The notes beneath the pieces are model-generated. The model searched no databases, was not told the DNA's origin, and saw nothing but the letters and a program-made list of their open reading frames with translations. The translations under genes were made by a program, and so were the position numbers. This document shows, in pieces, positions 1 to 6,494 of a DNA stretch of 7,616 nucleotides (positions are counted from its first letter, which is position 1; the number at the start of each line of letters is the position of its first letter). Source of the stretch: Acidimicrobiaceae bacterium (lineage in GTDB: Bacteria; Actinomycetota; Acidimicrobiia; Acidimicrobiales; UBA8592); assembly GCA_002724825.1 (NCBI GenBank), contig PBPU01000012.1, positions 22,166-29,781 of the forward strand, in the 5' to 3' direction.

Positions 1-1023
1 AATCAATATGCCCGTGATAAAAATCATTTGCGTGAAAAAGATGACAGCCTTCAAGGTGAAGATATTCGTGAAGGCTTAACTGCAATTATTTCTGTCCGGT
101 TACGTGAACCACAATTTGAGGGACAAACTAAAAGTAAATTAGGAAATGTTTCTATCCGTTCACTGGTTGAAAAAGCTACCGGACAGCATATAAAAGACTG
201 GCTTGAGGAACATCCAGCTGAAGCTAAACGAATATCGCAGAAAGCAGTTCAAGCTGCACGAGCTCGAATCGCAGCACGTACAGCTAGAGATGCAACTAGG
301 AGAAAATCAGCGTTAGATGGGGCAGGATTACCTGGAAAACTAACGGATTGTTCCAGTCAGGAACCCAGAGAATCAGAGATTTATATTGTTGAGGGGAATT
401 CAGCGGGAGGATCAGCAAAAGACGCCCGTGACCCTAAGACTATGGCAATTCTTCCTATAAGAGGAAAAATCCTTAATGTTGAACGATCGCGTATCGATAA
501 AATGCTCAACAATACTGAAGTTCAGGCGCTCATAGCTGCTATCGGCGGTGGATTCGGAGAAGATTTTGATATTGAAAAAATTAGGTACCACAAAATTATT
601 CTGCTTGCCGATGCTGACGTAGATGGAAGCCACATTCGTACACTTTTATTAACCTTCTTATATAGGCAAATGAAAGAACTTTTCTTTGAAGGGTGTGTAT
701 ACATTGCACAGCCGCCGTTGTATTCAACTGAAGTAAACAAAGCGAAAGTTTATTTAAAAGATGATTACGCGAAAGAAAAATTTCTCGAAGAGAATCCAAA
801 ACATAAAGCAGATTTTGGCCGACTAAAAGGTTTGGGAGAAATGGATGCTGATGAACTTTGGGATACAACAATGAACCCCGCTACTAGAACCCTTCTTCAA
901 GTAACGGTTGAGCAAGCTTCATTAGCTGATGATGTTGTCTCGAAGTTAATGGGTGAAGATGTAGAAAGTCGAAAAACCTTTATTCAAACAAATGCAAAAG
1001 ATGTTCGATTCTTAGATATTTAA
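1..1023 (+). CDS. gyrB: DNA gyrase subunit B, C-terminal half (5' end outside window)
   Basis: GyrB is the ATPase and TOPRIM subunit of DNA gyrase, which introduces negative supercoils with GyrA in the cytoplasm. The frame is open from base 1 (it reads NQYARDKNHLREKD), so the gene begins before the window; the TTG at 28 is internal. The 340 visible residues cover the end of the transducer domain (EDIREGLTAIISVRL, 64-108), the TOPRIM domain and the GyrB C-terminal domain. TOPRIM carries the catalytic Glu in VEGNSAGG (388-411) and the metal-binding acidic cluster DADVDGSH (610-633). Further family signatures are PIRGKILNVE, YHKIILLADADVDG, YIAQPPLY, LKGLGEMDADELWDTTMNP and the ending NAKDVRFLDI, which is nearly identical to the mycobacterial GyrB ending. 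The usual EGDSA motif reads EGNSA here. This is gyrase rather than ParE, because gyrA follows 23 bases downstream in the standard actinobacterial order. Full-length relatives are about 640-680 residues, so roughly half is missing. Confidence 0.98.
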   Translation, partial: NQYARDKNHLREKDDSLQGEDIREGLTAIISVRLREPQFEGQTKSKLGNVSIRSLVEKATGQHIKDWLEEHPAEAKRISQKAVQAARARIAARTARDATRRKSALDGAGLPGKLTDCSSQEPRESEIYIVEGNSAGGSAKDARDPKTMAILPIRGKILNVERSRIDKMLNNTEVQALIAAIGGGFGEDFDIEKIRYHKIILLADADVDGSHIRTLLLTFLYRQMKELFFEGCVYIAQPPLYSTEVNKAKVYLKDDYAKEKFLEENPKHKADFGRLKGLGEMDADELWDTTMNPATRTLLQVTVEQASLADDVVSKLMGEDVESRKTFIQTNAKDVRFLDI

Positions 1024-1046
1024 AGAAAATATAAAAGTGATACATA

Positions 1047-3518
1047 ATGAGTGATACAACAGAGTCAGTTTCTGATGATGGAAGTTCCGGCATAGAAGCA
1101 ATTGAAATTCAACAGGAGATGGAACAATCGTTTCTTGATTATGCGATGTCCGTTATTGTCTCCCGCGCCCTTCCTGATGCAAGGGACGGGCTTAAACCAG
1201 TACACCGGCGAATCTTATGGGCTATGTATGATACGAACGTTCGTCCAGATAGATCTCATGTAAAATGCGCTACTGTTGTCGGCGAGGTAATGGGGCATTA
1301 TCACCCGCACGGTGACAGTGCTATTTATGAAGCACTTGTCCGTCTTGGACAATCGTTCTCACTTCGACACCCATTGATTGACCCTCACGGAAACTTTGGA
1401 TCTCCATATGATCCTCCGGCGGCCCCCAGATACACCGAGAGTCGTCTTTCTCAATTAGCTATGAATATGTTGGAAGGAATTGACGAGGAAACAGTTGATT
1501 TTTCAGATAATTTTGATGGCTCTTCACAAGAACCGACTGTGCTTCCAGCACGATTTCCCAATCTTTTAGTTAATGGGGGACAAGGAATCGCTGTTGGAAT
1601 GGCTACAAATATTCCCCCACATAATCTTGGTGAGGTCTCTGATGCAGCAGTTCATTTGATTAATAATCCAGAGGCTACAACGGAAGATTTAATGCAATTT
1701 GTTCAAGGACCCGACTTTCCTACAGGCGGACAAATACTAGGTAAAGAAGGAATCATCCAGGCCTACACAACAGGGAGAGGCTCAGTAAAAGTCCGGGCAA
1801 AAGCGGAAATAATTGAAGGTGAAAAGATAACAACAATAGTTGTCACAGAAATTCCGTATCAGACAAGTGTGGAAGCAATTGAAGAAAAGACTGCTGACCT
1901 TGTAGATAAAAAAGAAATAGAAGGAATTCGCACTATACGGAATGAATCAGCGAAAGGAAAAACCCGACTTGTTTTCGAACTGAAAAAAGATGCACCCGCT
2001 TTAGTTATTTTGAATCAGCTTTACAGGGGAACTCCTCTTCAAACTTCATTTTCAATCAATATGGTTGCATTAGACGATGGTGTTCCTCGAACAATGACGC
2101 TCAGGGATACCTTAGAGTGTTGGGTCAATCATCAGATAAACATTGTTACTCGTAGAACACAATATCGTCTCGACAGAGCACAGCATGAACTCCATATTAA
2201 TGAAGGATTGTTAAAAGCAATAGGGCTTATTGATGAAGTCATAGCAGCGATACGGTCAAGTGAAGATAGAGCTGCTGCTCGTAGTCTTCTAATGGACGAA
2301 CCATTTGAATTTAGTGAAATTCAAACCAACCACATTCTTGATATGCAATTAGGGAGATTAACTCGCCTTGGTAGAGAACAGGTTGAAGAAAAAGTTTCTG
2401 CTTTAACAGAACTAATCACAGAACTGGAAAAGATACTATCGGATGAACGAGAAGTCCGAGATTTAGTAATTGAAGAGCTATCTAGCATCCGTGAAGAATT
2501 CGCTGATGATCGGAGAACTGAGTTAGCTCTAGATCCAGGTGAATTTGTTATTGAAGATCTTATTGATGATGAGGATCTTGTAGTGACTCTTTCATCTGGA
2601 GGATATGTCAAAACAGTATCCACCGATGAATTTAAACGACAGGGAAGGGGAGGTAGGGGAGTAGCAGGTGCATCTCTCAAGGATGAAGATATAGTTACGA
2701 CAATTTTGCATACCTCTGCCCACGCATACTTACTTTTCTTTACCAATTCTGGAAAAGTTTACCGTCTCAAAGCTCATCAAATTCCAACAATGTCTCGAAC
2801 AGCACGGGGAACAGCAATAGTGAATTTGTTGCAGTTAGATCCGGAAGAAAAAGTAGCTGCTGTTATTGACACTAGAGACTACGAAACAAACCGGTTTTTA
2901 GTCTTCGCGACAAAATCCGGCCATGTGAAAAAAACAAAATTTACGGAATATAACAAGTCTCGTCCAAGTGGACTTAAAGCGATCAACCTAAAAGAAGGCG
3001 ATGAGCTTGTTCGTGTTATTCCTACTAACGGCAACGACGATGTTTGTTTGATGAGTTCGAATGGGAAATTAATGAGATTCCATGAAGAAGAAGTTCGAGC
3101 CATGGGCCGTTCTGCTGCCGGGGTACGCGGAATGAAACTTAAAGAAGGAGACGCCGTTGTTGCTGTTTCTATAGCGAGAGAGGCGGCAACTTTGTTAATA
3201 GTGACAGACAAAGGGTATGGAAAACGGACAGAAATGGATAATTTCACCCCTAAGCATAGAAATGGACAAGGAGTCACGGCAATTAAAATTTCTGAAGAAA
3301 GGGGAAAGGTTGTTGGAAGTAGAGCTGTTGGCGAAGAAGACGAAGTATTTATGATTGCTTCTAACGGGGTCATTATTCGTATGCAAGTCAATACCATTTC
3401 TATTCAAGGACCATATGCAACTGGCGTAAAAATTATGTCTGTAGAAGAAGATGAATATGTTGCAGCGATTGCCCCTGTCCTACAAGTAGAAGATGAAGAA
3501 GTACAACCAAAAACCTAA
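1047..3518 (+). CDS. gyrA: DNA gyrase subunit A
   Basis: GyrA is the DNA breakage-reunion and DNA-wrapping subunit of gyrase and acts as an A2B2 tetramer with the GyrB encoded just upstream. The 823-residue protein is complete and near the usual actinobacterial length (about 838 in M. tuberculosis). Residues ~25-500 are the winged-helix/tower/coiled-coil core. It opens with FLDYAMSVIVSRALPDARDG; the catalytic tyrosine is Tyr129 (TAC at 1431-1433, in PAAPRYTE) and the DNA-bending Ile is Ile181 (GQGIAVGMATNIPPHNL). The quinolone-determining segment reads HPHGDSAIYE, giving Ser91 and Glu95 at the E. coli Ser83/Asp87 sites. The C-terminal beta-pinwheel (~505-805) contains a GyrA box QGRGGRG at 532-538, which marks gyrase rather than ParC, and there is a short acidic tail. 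The residue before the Arg-Tyr pair is Pro instead of the common Met. ATG 1047 lies 23 bases after gyrB with only a weak AAGTGA-like ribosome site, suggesting co-transcription. Confidence 0.98.
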   Translation: MSDTTESVSDDGSSGIEAIEIQQEMEQSFLDYAMSVIVSRALPDARDGLKPVHRRILWAMYDTNVRPDRSHVKCATVVGEVMGHYHPHGDSAIYEALVRLGQSFSLRHPLIDPHGNFGSPYDPPAAPRYTESRLSQLAMNMLEGIDEETVDFSDNFDGSSQEPTVLPARFPNLLVNGGQGIAVGMATNIPPHNLGEVSDAAVHLINNPEATTEDLMQFVQGPDFPTGGQILGKEGIIQAYTTGRGSVKVRAKAEIIEGEKITTIVVTEIPYQTSVEAIEEKTADLVDKKEIEGIRTIRNESAKGKTRLVFELKKDAPALVILNQLYRGTPLQTSFSINMVALDDGVPRTMTLRDTLECWVNHQINIVTRRTQYRLDRAQHELHINEGLLKAIGLIDEVIAAIRSSEDRAAARSLLMDEPFEFSEIQTNHILDMQLGRLTRLGREQVEEKVSALTELITELEKILSDEREVRDLVIEELSSIREEFADDRRTELALDPGEFVIEDLIDDEDLVVTLSSGGYVKTVSTDEFKRQGRGGRGVAGASLKDEDIVTTILHTSAHAYLLFFTNSGKVYRLKAHQIPTMSRTARGTAIVNLLQLDPEEKVAAVIDTRDYETNRFLVFATKSGHVKKTKFTEYNKSRPSGLKAINLKEGDELVRVIPTNGNDDVCLMSSNGKLMRFHEEEVRAMGRSAAGVRGMKLKEGDAVVAVSIAREAATLLIVTDKGYGKRTEMDNFTPKHRNGQGVTAIKISEERGKVVGSRAVGEEDEVFMIASNGVIIRMQVNTISIQGPYATGVKIMSVEEDEYVAAIAPVLQVEDEEVQPKT

Positions 3519-3570
3519 ACCATATTAAGATGACATCCCTTCCTATCGGCTGTTCTCTAGACTCTTACTA

Positions 3571-4218
3571 ATGGAAGAAACCGAAAAAGACCATCAGGAC
3601 CAAGAGTCCGATACCCAGCTACCTGATCTACTTGCTGAACATTCTAATAATGACACGGGTGAAGATATGGGCCTTTTTGATGAAGATCTATCTATATACC
3701 CAGATGAAGAAGAACAATTAGAAAAAAATACCTTTTTTGACAATCTAGAACCACCAGAACCTCGTCCCCGTCGTCCTCGCCGTCCGTCAATTTTTGAACG
3801 CCGAAGGAGAGTGCGCCTACAAGCTCGCCGCGTACGCCGGATAATAAGACACATTGAAGTATGGTCGGTTCTTAAAGTATCAATTCTTTTCTATGCCTGT
3901 CTTTGGGCCGTATTTTTAATCGCTGGCTTTATGATCTGGGGTGTCGCTGAATCTTCAGGAACAGTTGGAAAACTAGAAACACTAATTACAGAGTTGTTTG
4001 CTCTAGATACATTTACATTTGATGGGAGACAAATTTTTCGGGGATATGCGCTTGGTGGTCTTGTATTGGCAATAGCGGGATCAACATTGAACGTCCTCAT
4101 GGTTTTGTTATTTAATCTCATTAGCGATTTAACCGGAGGAATCCGTATAACGATGGTAGAAGAAGAAACAGTGAGACCAACACCTCCACGACGTAGACGA
4201 AGACGTTCCGTCCAATAG
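3571..4218 (+). CDS. DUF3566-type two-helix membrane protein downstream of gyrA
   Basis: This 215-residue protein matches the actinobacterial family found after gyrA (Rv0007 in M. tuberculosis), whose function is not established. Residues 1-60 are very acidic. Residues 65-92 are strongly basic (RPRRPRRP, ERRRRVRLQARRVRR). Two hydrophobic helices follow at ~103-125 and ~159-185. The family signature is visible as VWSVLKVSILFYACLWAVF at the first helix and FNLISDLTGGIRITMVEEE after the second. The C-terminus ends in a short Pro/Arg tail (PPRRRRRRSVQ). Basic flanks on both sides predict that both ends are cytoplasmic, with an external loop at 126-158. ATG 3571 is the first ATG, GTG or TTG after an in-frame stop at 3526-3528; no Shine-Dalgarno is visible. 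It lies 52 bases after gyrA with no terminator between, so it is probably in the gyr operon. Family identity is fairly sure from position and motif; the role is unknown. Confidence 0.88.
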   Translation: MEETEKDHQDQESDTQLPDLLAEHSNNDTGEDMGLFDEDLSIYPDEEEQLEKNTFFDNLEPPEPRPRRPRRPSIFERRRRVRLQARRVRRIIRHIEVWSVLKVSILFYACLWAVFLIAGFMIWGVAESSGTVGKLETLITELFALDTFTFDGRQIFRGYALGGLVLAIAGSTLNVLMVLLFNLISDLTGGIRITMVEEETVRPTPPRRRRRRSVQ

Positions 4219-4296
4219 TTGACTTTCCTTCATTGCTATTACCGTGTTTCCGATCTAGTGCGATATCGTAAAGTGCTGCAAAGAAAAAATGCAAAT

Positions 4297-4370
<74 letters not shown>

Positions 4371-4375
4371 CATTT

Positions 4376-4384
4376 TTATTCACA
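4376..4384 (+). promoter_or_regulatory. DnaA-box-like 9-mer (TTATTCACA)
   Basis: TTATTCACA agrees at every fixed position with the DnaA-binding consensus TTATNCACA. It begins six bases after the tRNA-Ile 3' end, in an AT-rich intergenic stretch of a region that lies close to oriC in Actinobacteria. I found no second perfect copy in the window by eye, and one match can occur by chance in AT-rich DNA, so binding is only a possibility. Confidence 0.25.
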
Positions 4385-4443
4385 AACAGTTCTTTTTTCG
4401 CTAGATTGGAATATAGACCAATAGAGAAAAGGGTTAAATTCTA

Positions 4444-4572
4444 ATGAGGCTTTTACGGCGAGTTCTAGTTGCTCTTCTGGGGGGCGCAGTTATTGCAGCA
4501 ATACTGCGGTTCTTTGGATCAGGTAAAGCCCCTTCCGAATCAGGCGGATGGAGCGACCTCGAAACCGAGTAA
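4444..4572 (+). CDS. 42-residue single-helix membrane microprotein (DLW-39 position)
   Basis: This short gene encodes MRLLRRVLVALLGGAVIAAI followed by LRFFGSGKAPSESGGWSDLETE. It has a basic N-terminus (three Arg in the first six residues), one hydrophobic helix at ~7-24 with a central GG, and a short polar, acidic tail containing a single Trp. In many Actinobacteria a DLW-39 family protein of about 40 residues with the same layout sits after tRNA-Ile. Here the DLW motif itself is absent and only the similar GGWSDLE appears, so this is a positional and architectural match, not a proven homologue. ATG 4444 is forced by an in-frame TAA at 4435-4437. A purine-rich AAAAGGG about 10 bases upstream could serve as a ribosome site. 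The next gene starts 13 bases after the stop, so the two are probably translated from one message. Function unknown. Confidence 0.7.
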   Translation: MRLLRRVLVALLGGAVIAAILRFFGSGKAPSESGGWSDLETE

Positions 4573-4577
4573 CAATT

Positions 4578-4583
4578 AGGAAA
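4578..4583 (+). promoter_or_regulatory. Ribosome binding site for the oxidoreductase gene
   Basis: AGGAAA lies a few bases before ATG 4586 (TTAGGAAAAAATG). This is the best-placed Shine-Dalgarno-like site in the window and supports that start. Most other starts here lack one. Confidence 0.5.
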
Positions 4584-4585
4584 AA

Positions 4586-5575
4586 ATGACAAATGTTGGA
4601 ATTTCAGGCTTAGGAGCCGTTGGTTCTCAGCTGCTTCAACGGCTCCAATACCGAAATGACATAAATAAAGTTGTCATTTATGACTCAGACTATTCCAAAT
4701 TAGGGAAACACTCCCGTAAGAATTCCCAGAAAATTCAAATAGCTTCCTCGCCAAAAATGGACCAAGGAGACATAGAAATTCTCTTTCTCTGCACTCCTTC
4801 CGGTCAACACTTGGAATATGCCCATAGAGCCTTACGGCAAGGAATCTCCATTATCTCAGTATCTGATCGAATTAGTGATGTAACCGGGATGTTAAGTATG
4901 GGTGAAATCGCAAGAGAAAATCAGTGCACAGTCATTGCTGGTGCAGGATTCTCACCTGGCCTGACTTGTGTTTTAGCGAGCTTCCTTAGTAATAACTTTG
5001 ATATTGTTGATGAAATTCATATAGCAAAAGATGGAACAGGTGGGCCTGCGTGTGCTCGACAGCATCATCGAGCAATGAAAAGACCATCCTTAGATTGGAG
5101 AGATGGGCAATGGGTCCGTCGGCCTGGAGGTTCAGGACGCGAACTTGTATGGTTTCCCGAACCAGTCGGGGGAGCAGATTGTTATCGGGCAGCTCTTCCT
5201 GATGCCGCTCTGCTTCAACCACTTTTCCCCGATGTCTCACGAATTACTGCTCGGCTATCAGCTACTCGTCAAGACAGATTTACTTCGTGGCTACCAATGC
5301 TTACCCCCCCACATAATGATGGAGGTATAGGGGCTGTTCGTGTTGAGGTGCGTGGCCAACTCAATAAACGAAGAGAAACTAAGGTACTTGGAGTAGCGTC
5401 CCCACCATCGACTCTTTCAGCAATTATTGGAGAGACGGCTTTGTCATATGTGAAGGAATCGAATTTGTATGGTGCTGGGGGGATAGCTTCAATTGTTCCA
5501 CCGGAAGAATTTATAGAAATCATTCGCCAAAAGGGTGTACGCATTTTCACATTTGATGGGATCCCATCTTCATAA
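4586..5575 (+). CDS. Saccharopine-dehydrogenase-like NAD(P)-dependent oxidoreductase
   Basis: The 329-residue protein has an N-terminal Rossmann fold. VGISGLGAVGSQLL holds the dinucleotide motif GLGAVG (8-13), and the second strand ends in an acidic residue (VVIYDSD, Asp33), which usually favours NAD over NADP. LFLCTPSGQHLEYAHRAL (67-84) fits the fourth strand and the substrate-side helix. AGAGFSPGLTCVLASFL (118-134) resembles the glycine/proline turn of saccharopine dehydrogenase-like and homoserine dehydrogenase-like proteins. The C-terminal half has GAVRVEVRGQLNKRRETKVLGV (249-270), a beta segment typical of this group, followed by a helix and GAGGIASIVPPEEFI. At about 330 residues it is shorter than classical saccharopine reductases, and no lysine-pathway neighbours are present, so the true substrate is unknown. 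No signal peptide or membrane segment is seen, so it is probably cytosolic. It starts 13 bases after the microprotein gene and ends 3 bases from the convergent phosphatase gene. Confidence 0.75.
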   Translation: MTNVGISGLGAVGSQLLQRLQYRNDINKVVIYDSDYSKLGKHSRKNSQKIQIASSPKMDQGDIEILFLCTPSGQHLEYAHRALRQGISIISVSDRISDVTGMLSMGEIARENQCTVIAGAGFSPGLTCVLASFLSNNFDIVDEIHIAKDGTGGPACARQHHRAMKRPSLDWRDGQWVRRPGGSGRELVWFPEPVGGADCYRAALPDAALLQPLFPDVSRITARLSATRQDRFTSWLPMLTPPHNDGGIGAVRVEVRGQLNKRRETKVLGVASPPSTLSAIIGETALSYVKESNLYGAGGIASIVPPEEFIEIIRQKGVRIFTFDGIPSS

Positions 5576-5578
5576 AAT

Positions 5579-6349
5579 TTAAATTAATTTTGATAAAACA
5601 TCTTGATGGATAAGCCCATTGGTTCCAACCCAACCTCTTTTATCTTCCAATTCAGTTTCCCCACTCCAAGTGCTAATAGATCCTCCACATTCGGGAATAA
5701 TGGTCAGCATCGCAGCTACGTCATAAATATGGAGAGATGGATCGATCATTGCTTCTATTCGTCCGGTTCCTACAAGAAAATACCCATAGCCATCACCCCA
5801 CGTCCGTATTTTTGCTCCGCTTGACGTGATATTTAGCAGAGCTTCTTTAGGCCACCAAGGCTGTTCAAAACTACTTGACGAGATACAGCTTTCACTTATG
5901 GACTCTATTGAAGAGACCGCAGCTTTCCTTTCCCCTGAATACGCTCCTAAACCTCTGCCAGCTACCAAGGATTCGTCAAGTGCTGGAAGGTGGATAGTTC
6001 CTATTGCCGGTCCATGCTCATCGAACATAGCTAGAAGAGAACTGTATAGGGGAACACCTCGAACGAATGAAGCCGTCCCATCAATAGGATCAATGATCCA
6101 CCTACGGCTACTATCTCCAACATAATTTTCAGCTTCTTCGCCGATTATTGTGTCATTCGGGAAGGCTTGGGCTATTTCAGAACGTAGATAATTCTCTGCA
6201 GCACGGTCAGCGTCTGTAACTTCAGTTCCATCTGACTTTATATCTGTCCTTAAATCAGACCGTTGAAACCATTCCAACGTTAACTGAGCTGCTTGATCGG
6301 CAATATGGCAAGCAAATGAAAACAATTCATTATCAACGGGAGGGGCCAT
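5579..6349 (-). CDS. hisN: Inositol-monophosphatase-family phosphatase, probably histidinol-phosphatase (HisN type)
   Basis: The 256-residue protein has the full metal-dependent sugar/inositol phosphatase signature. Glu71 and Glu72 lie in IIGEEAENY, the first-motif aspartates in WIIDPIDGTASFVRG (Asp87, Asp90), and the second-motif Asp210 in IYDVAAMLTIIPECGG. RTWGDGYGYFLVGTGRIEAMIDP (182-204) matches the HisN subgroup better than general inositol monophosphatases, so the likely reaction is histidinol phosphate to histidinol plus phosphate in histidine synthesis. The usual WD of motif B reads YD here. Without other his genes nearby, inositol-1-phosphate or another sugar phosphate remains possible. 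The start is forced: an in-frame TAG lies at 6355-6353, one codon before the ATG. The AGGAG on the minus strand touches the ATG with no spacer, which is too close for normal initiation. It converges on the oxidoreductase gene with a 3-base gap. Confidence 0.85.
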   Translation of the reverse strand: MAPPVDNELFSFACHIADQAAQLTLEWFQRSDLRTDIKSDGTEVTDADRAAENYLRSEIAQAFPNDTIIGEEAENYVGDSSRRWIIDPIDGTASFVRGVPLYSSLLAMFDEHGPAIGTIHLPALDESLVAGRGLGAYSGERKAAVSSIESISESCISSSSFEQPWWPKEALLNITSSGAKIRTWGDGYGYFLVGTGRIEAMIDPSLHIYDVAAMLTIIPECGGSISTWSGETELEDKRGWVGTNGLIHQDVLSKLI

Positions 6350-6494
6350 CTCCTAAGCATAGTTTCTAACCACGCTCATTCTCAGAAATAAAGAAAAAGC
6401 CAGAAAACATAAGGTTTTCAAGTAGGACGTAGGTCTCAAAAAGTAAGTATCTGAAGCCCATGAGGGAAATAGCAAAAAGGCATTTACTTACCTT
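6350..6494. promoter_or_regulatory. Divergent intergenic region with short inverted repeat
   Basis: This 145-base gap separates the leftward phosphatase gene from the rightward secreted-protein gene, so it must carry promoters for both. I see no convincing -35/-10 pair. It contains a 7-base inverted repeat, GTAAGTA (6443-6449) and TACTTAC (6485-6491), separated by 35 bases. TACTTA recurs inside the start of the secreted-protein gene at 6501-6506. These could be operator half-sites or chance. A 12-codon reading frame (6460-6498) also lies here and overlaps the next start. Confidence 0.35.

Noticed and set aside
2321..3397. Long antisense reading frames inside gyrA (141 and 172 codons)
   Set aside because: They lie wholly within a confidently conserved gene on the other strand, are rich in Ser and Arg with no family motif, and have no ribosome site. 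They are shadows of gyrA codon use.
1..3518. Topoisomerase IV (ParE/ParC) instead of gyrase
   Set aside because: The A subunit has a GyrA box (QGRGGRG) and full pinwheel, and the gene order is the actinobacterial gyrB-gyrA neighbourhood.
4219..4242. TTGACT just after the DUF3566 stop as a -35 box for the tRNA
   Set aside because: At 16-18 bases spacing there is no -10-like hexamer; TATTAC at 4237-4242 is only 12 bases away. No supported promoter.
4405..4422. ATTGG/CCAAT inverted repeat after the tRNA as a terminator
   Set aside because: Five base pairs with an 8-base loop and no following T-run; too weak, and the run of T at 4392-4397 lies before it.
5619..5637. Sequence resembling the tRNA-Ile 3' half (TTGGTTCCAACCCAACC) as an attachment-site duplicate
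   Set aside because: The match is imperfect and the bases encode the conserved GWVGTN end of the phosphatase. There is no integrase or foreign segment between the two.
5826..6125. 99-codon forward frame opposite the phosphatase gene
   Set aside because: The opposite strand encodes all phosphatase catalytic motifs here, and the forward translation shows no recognisable domain.
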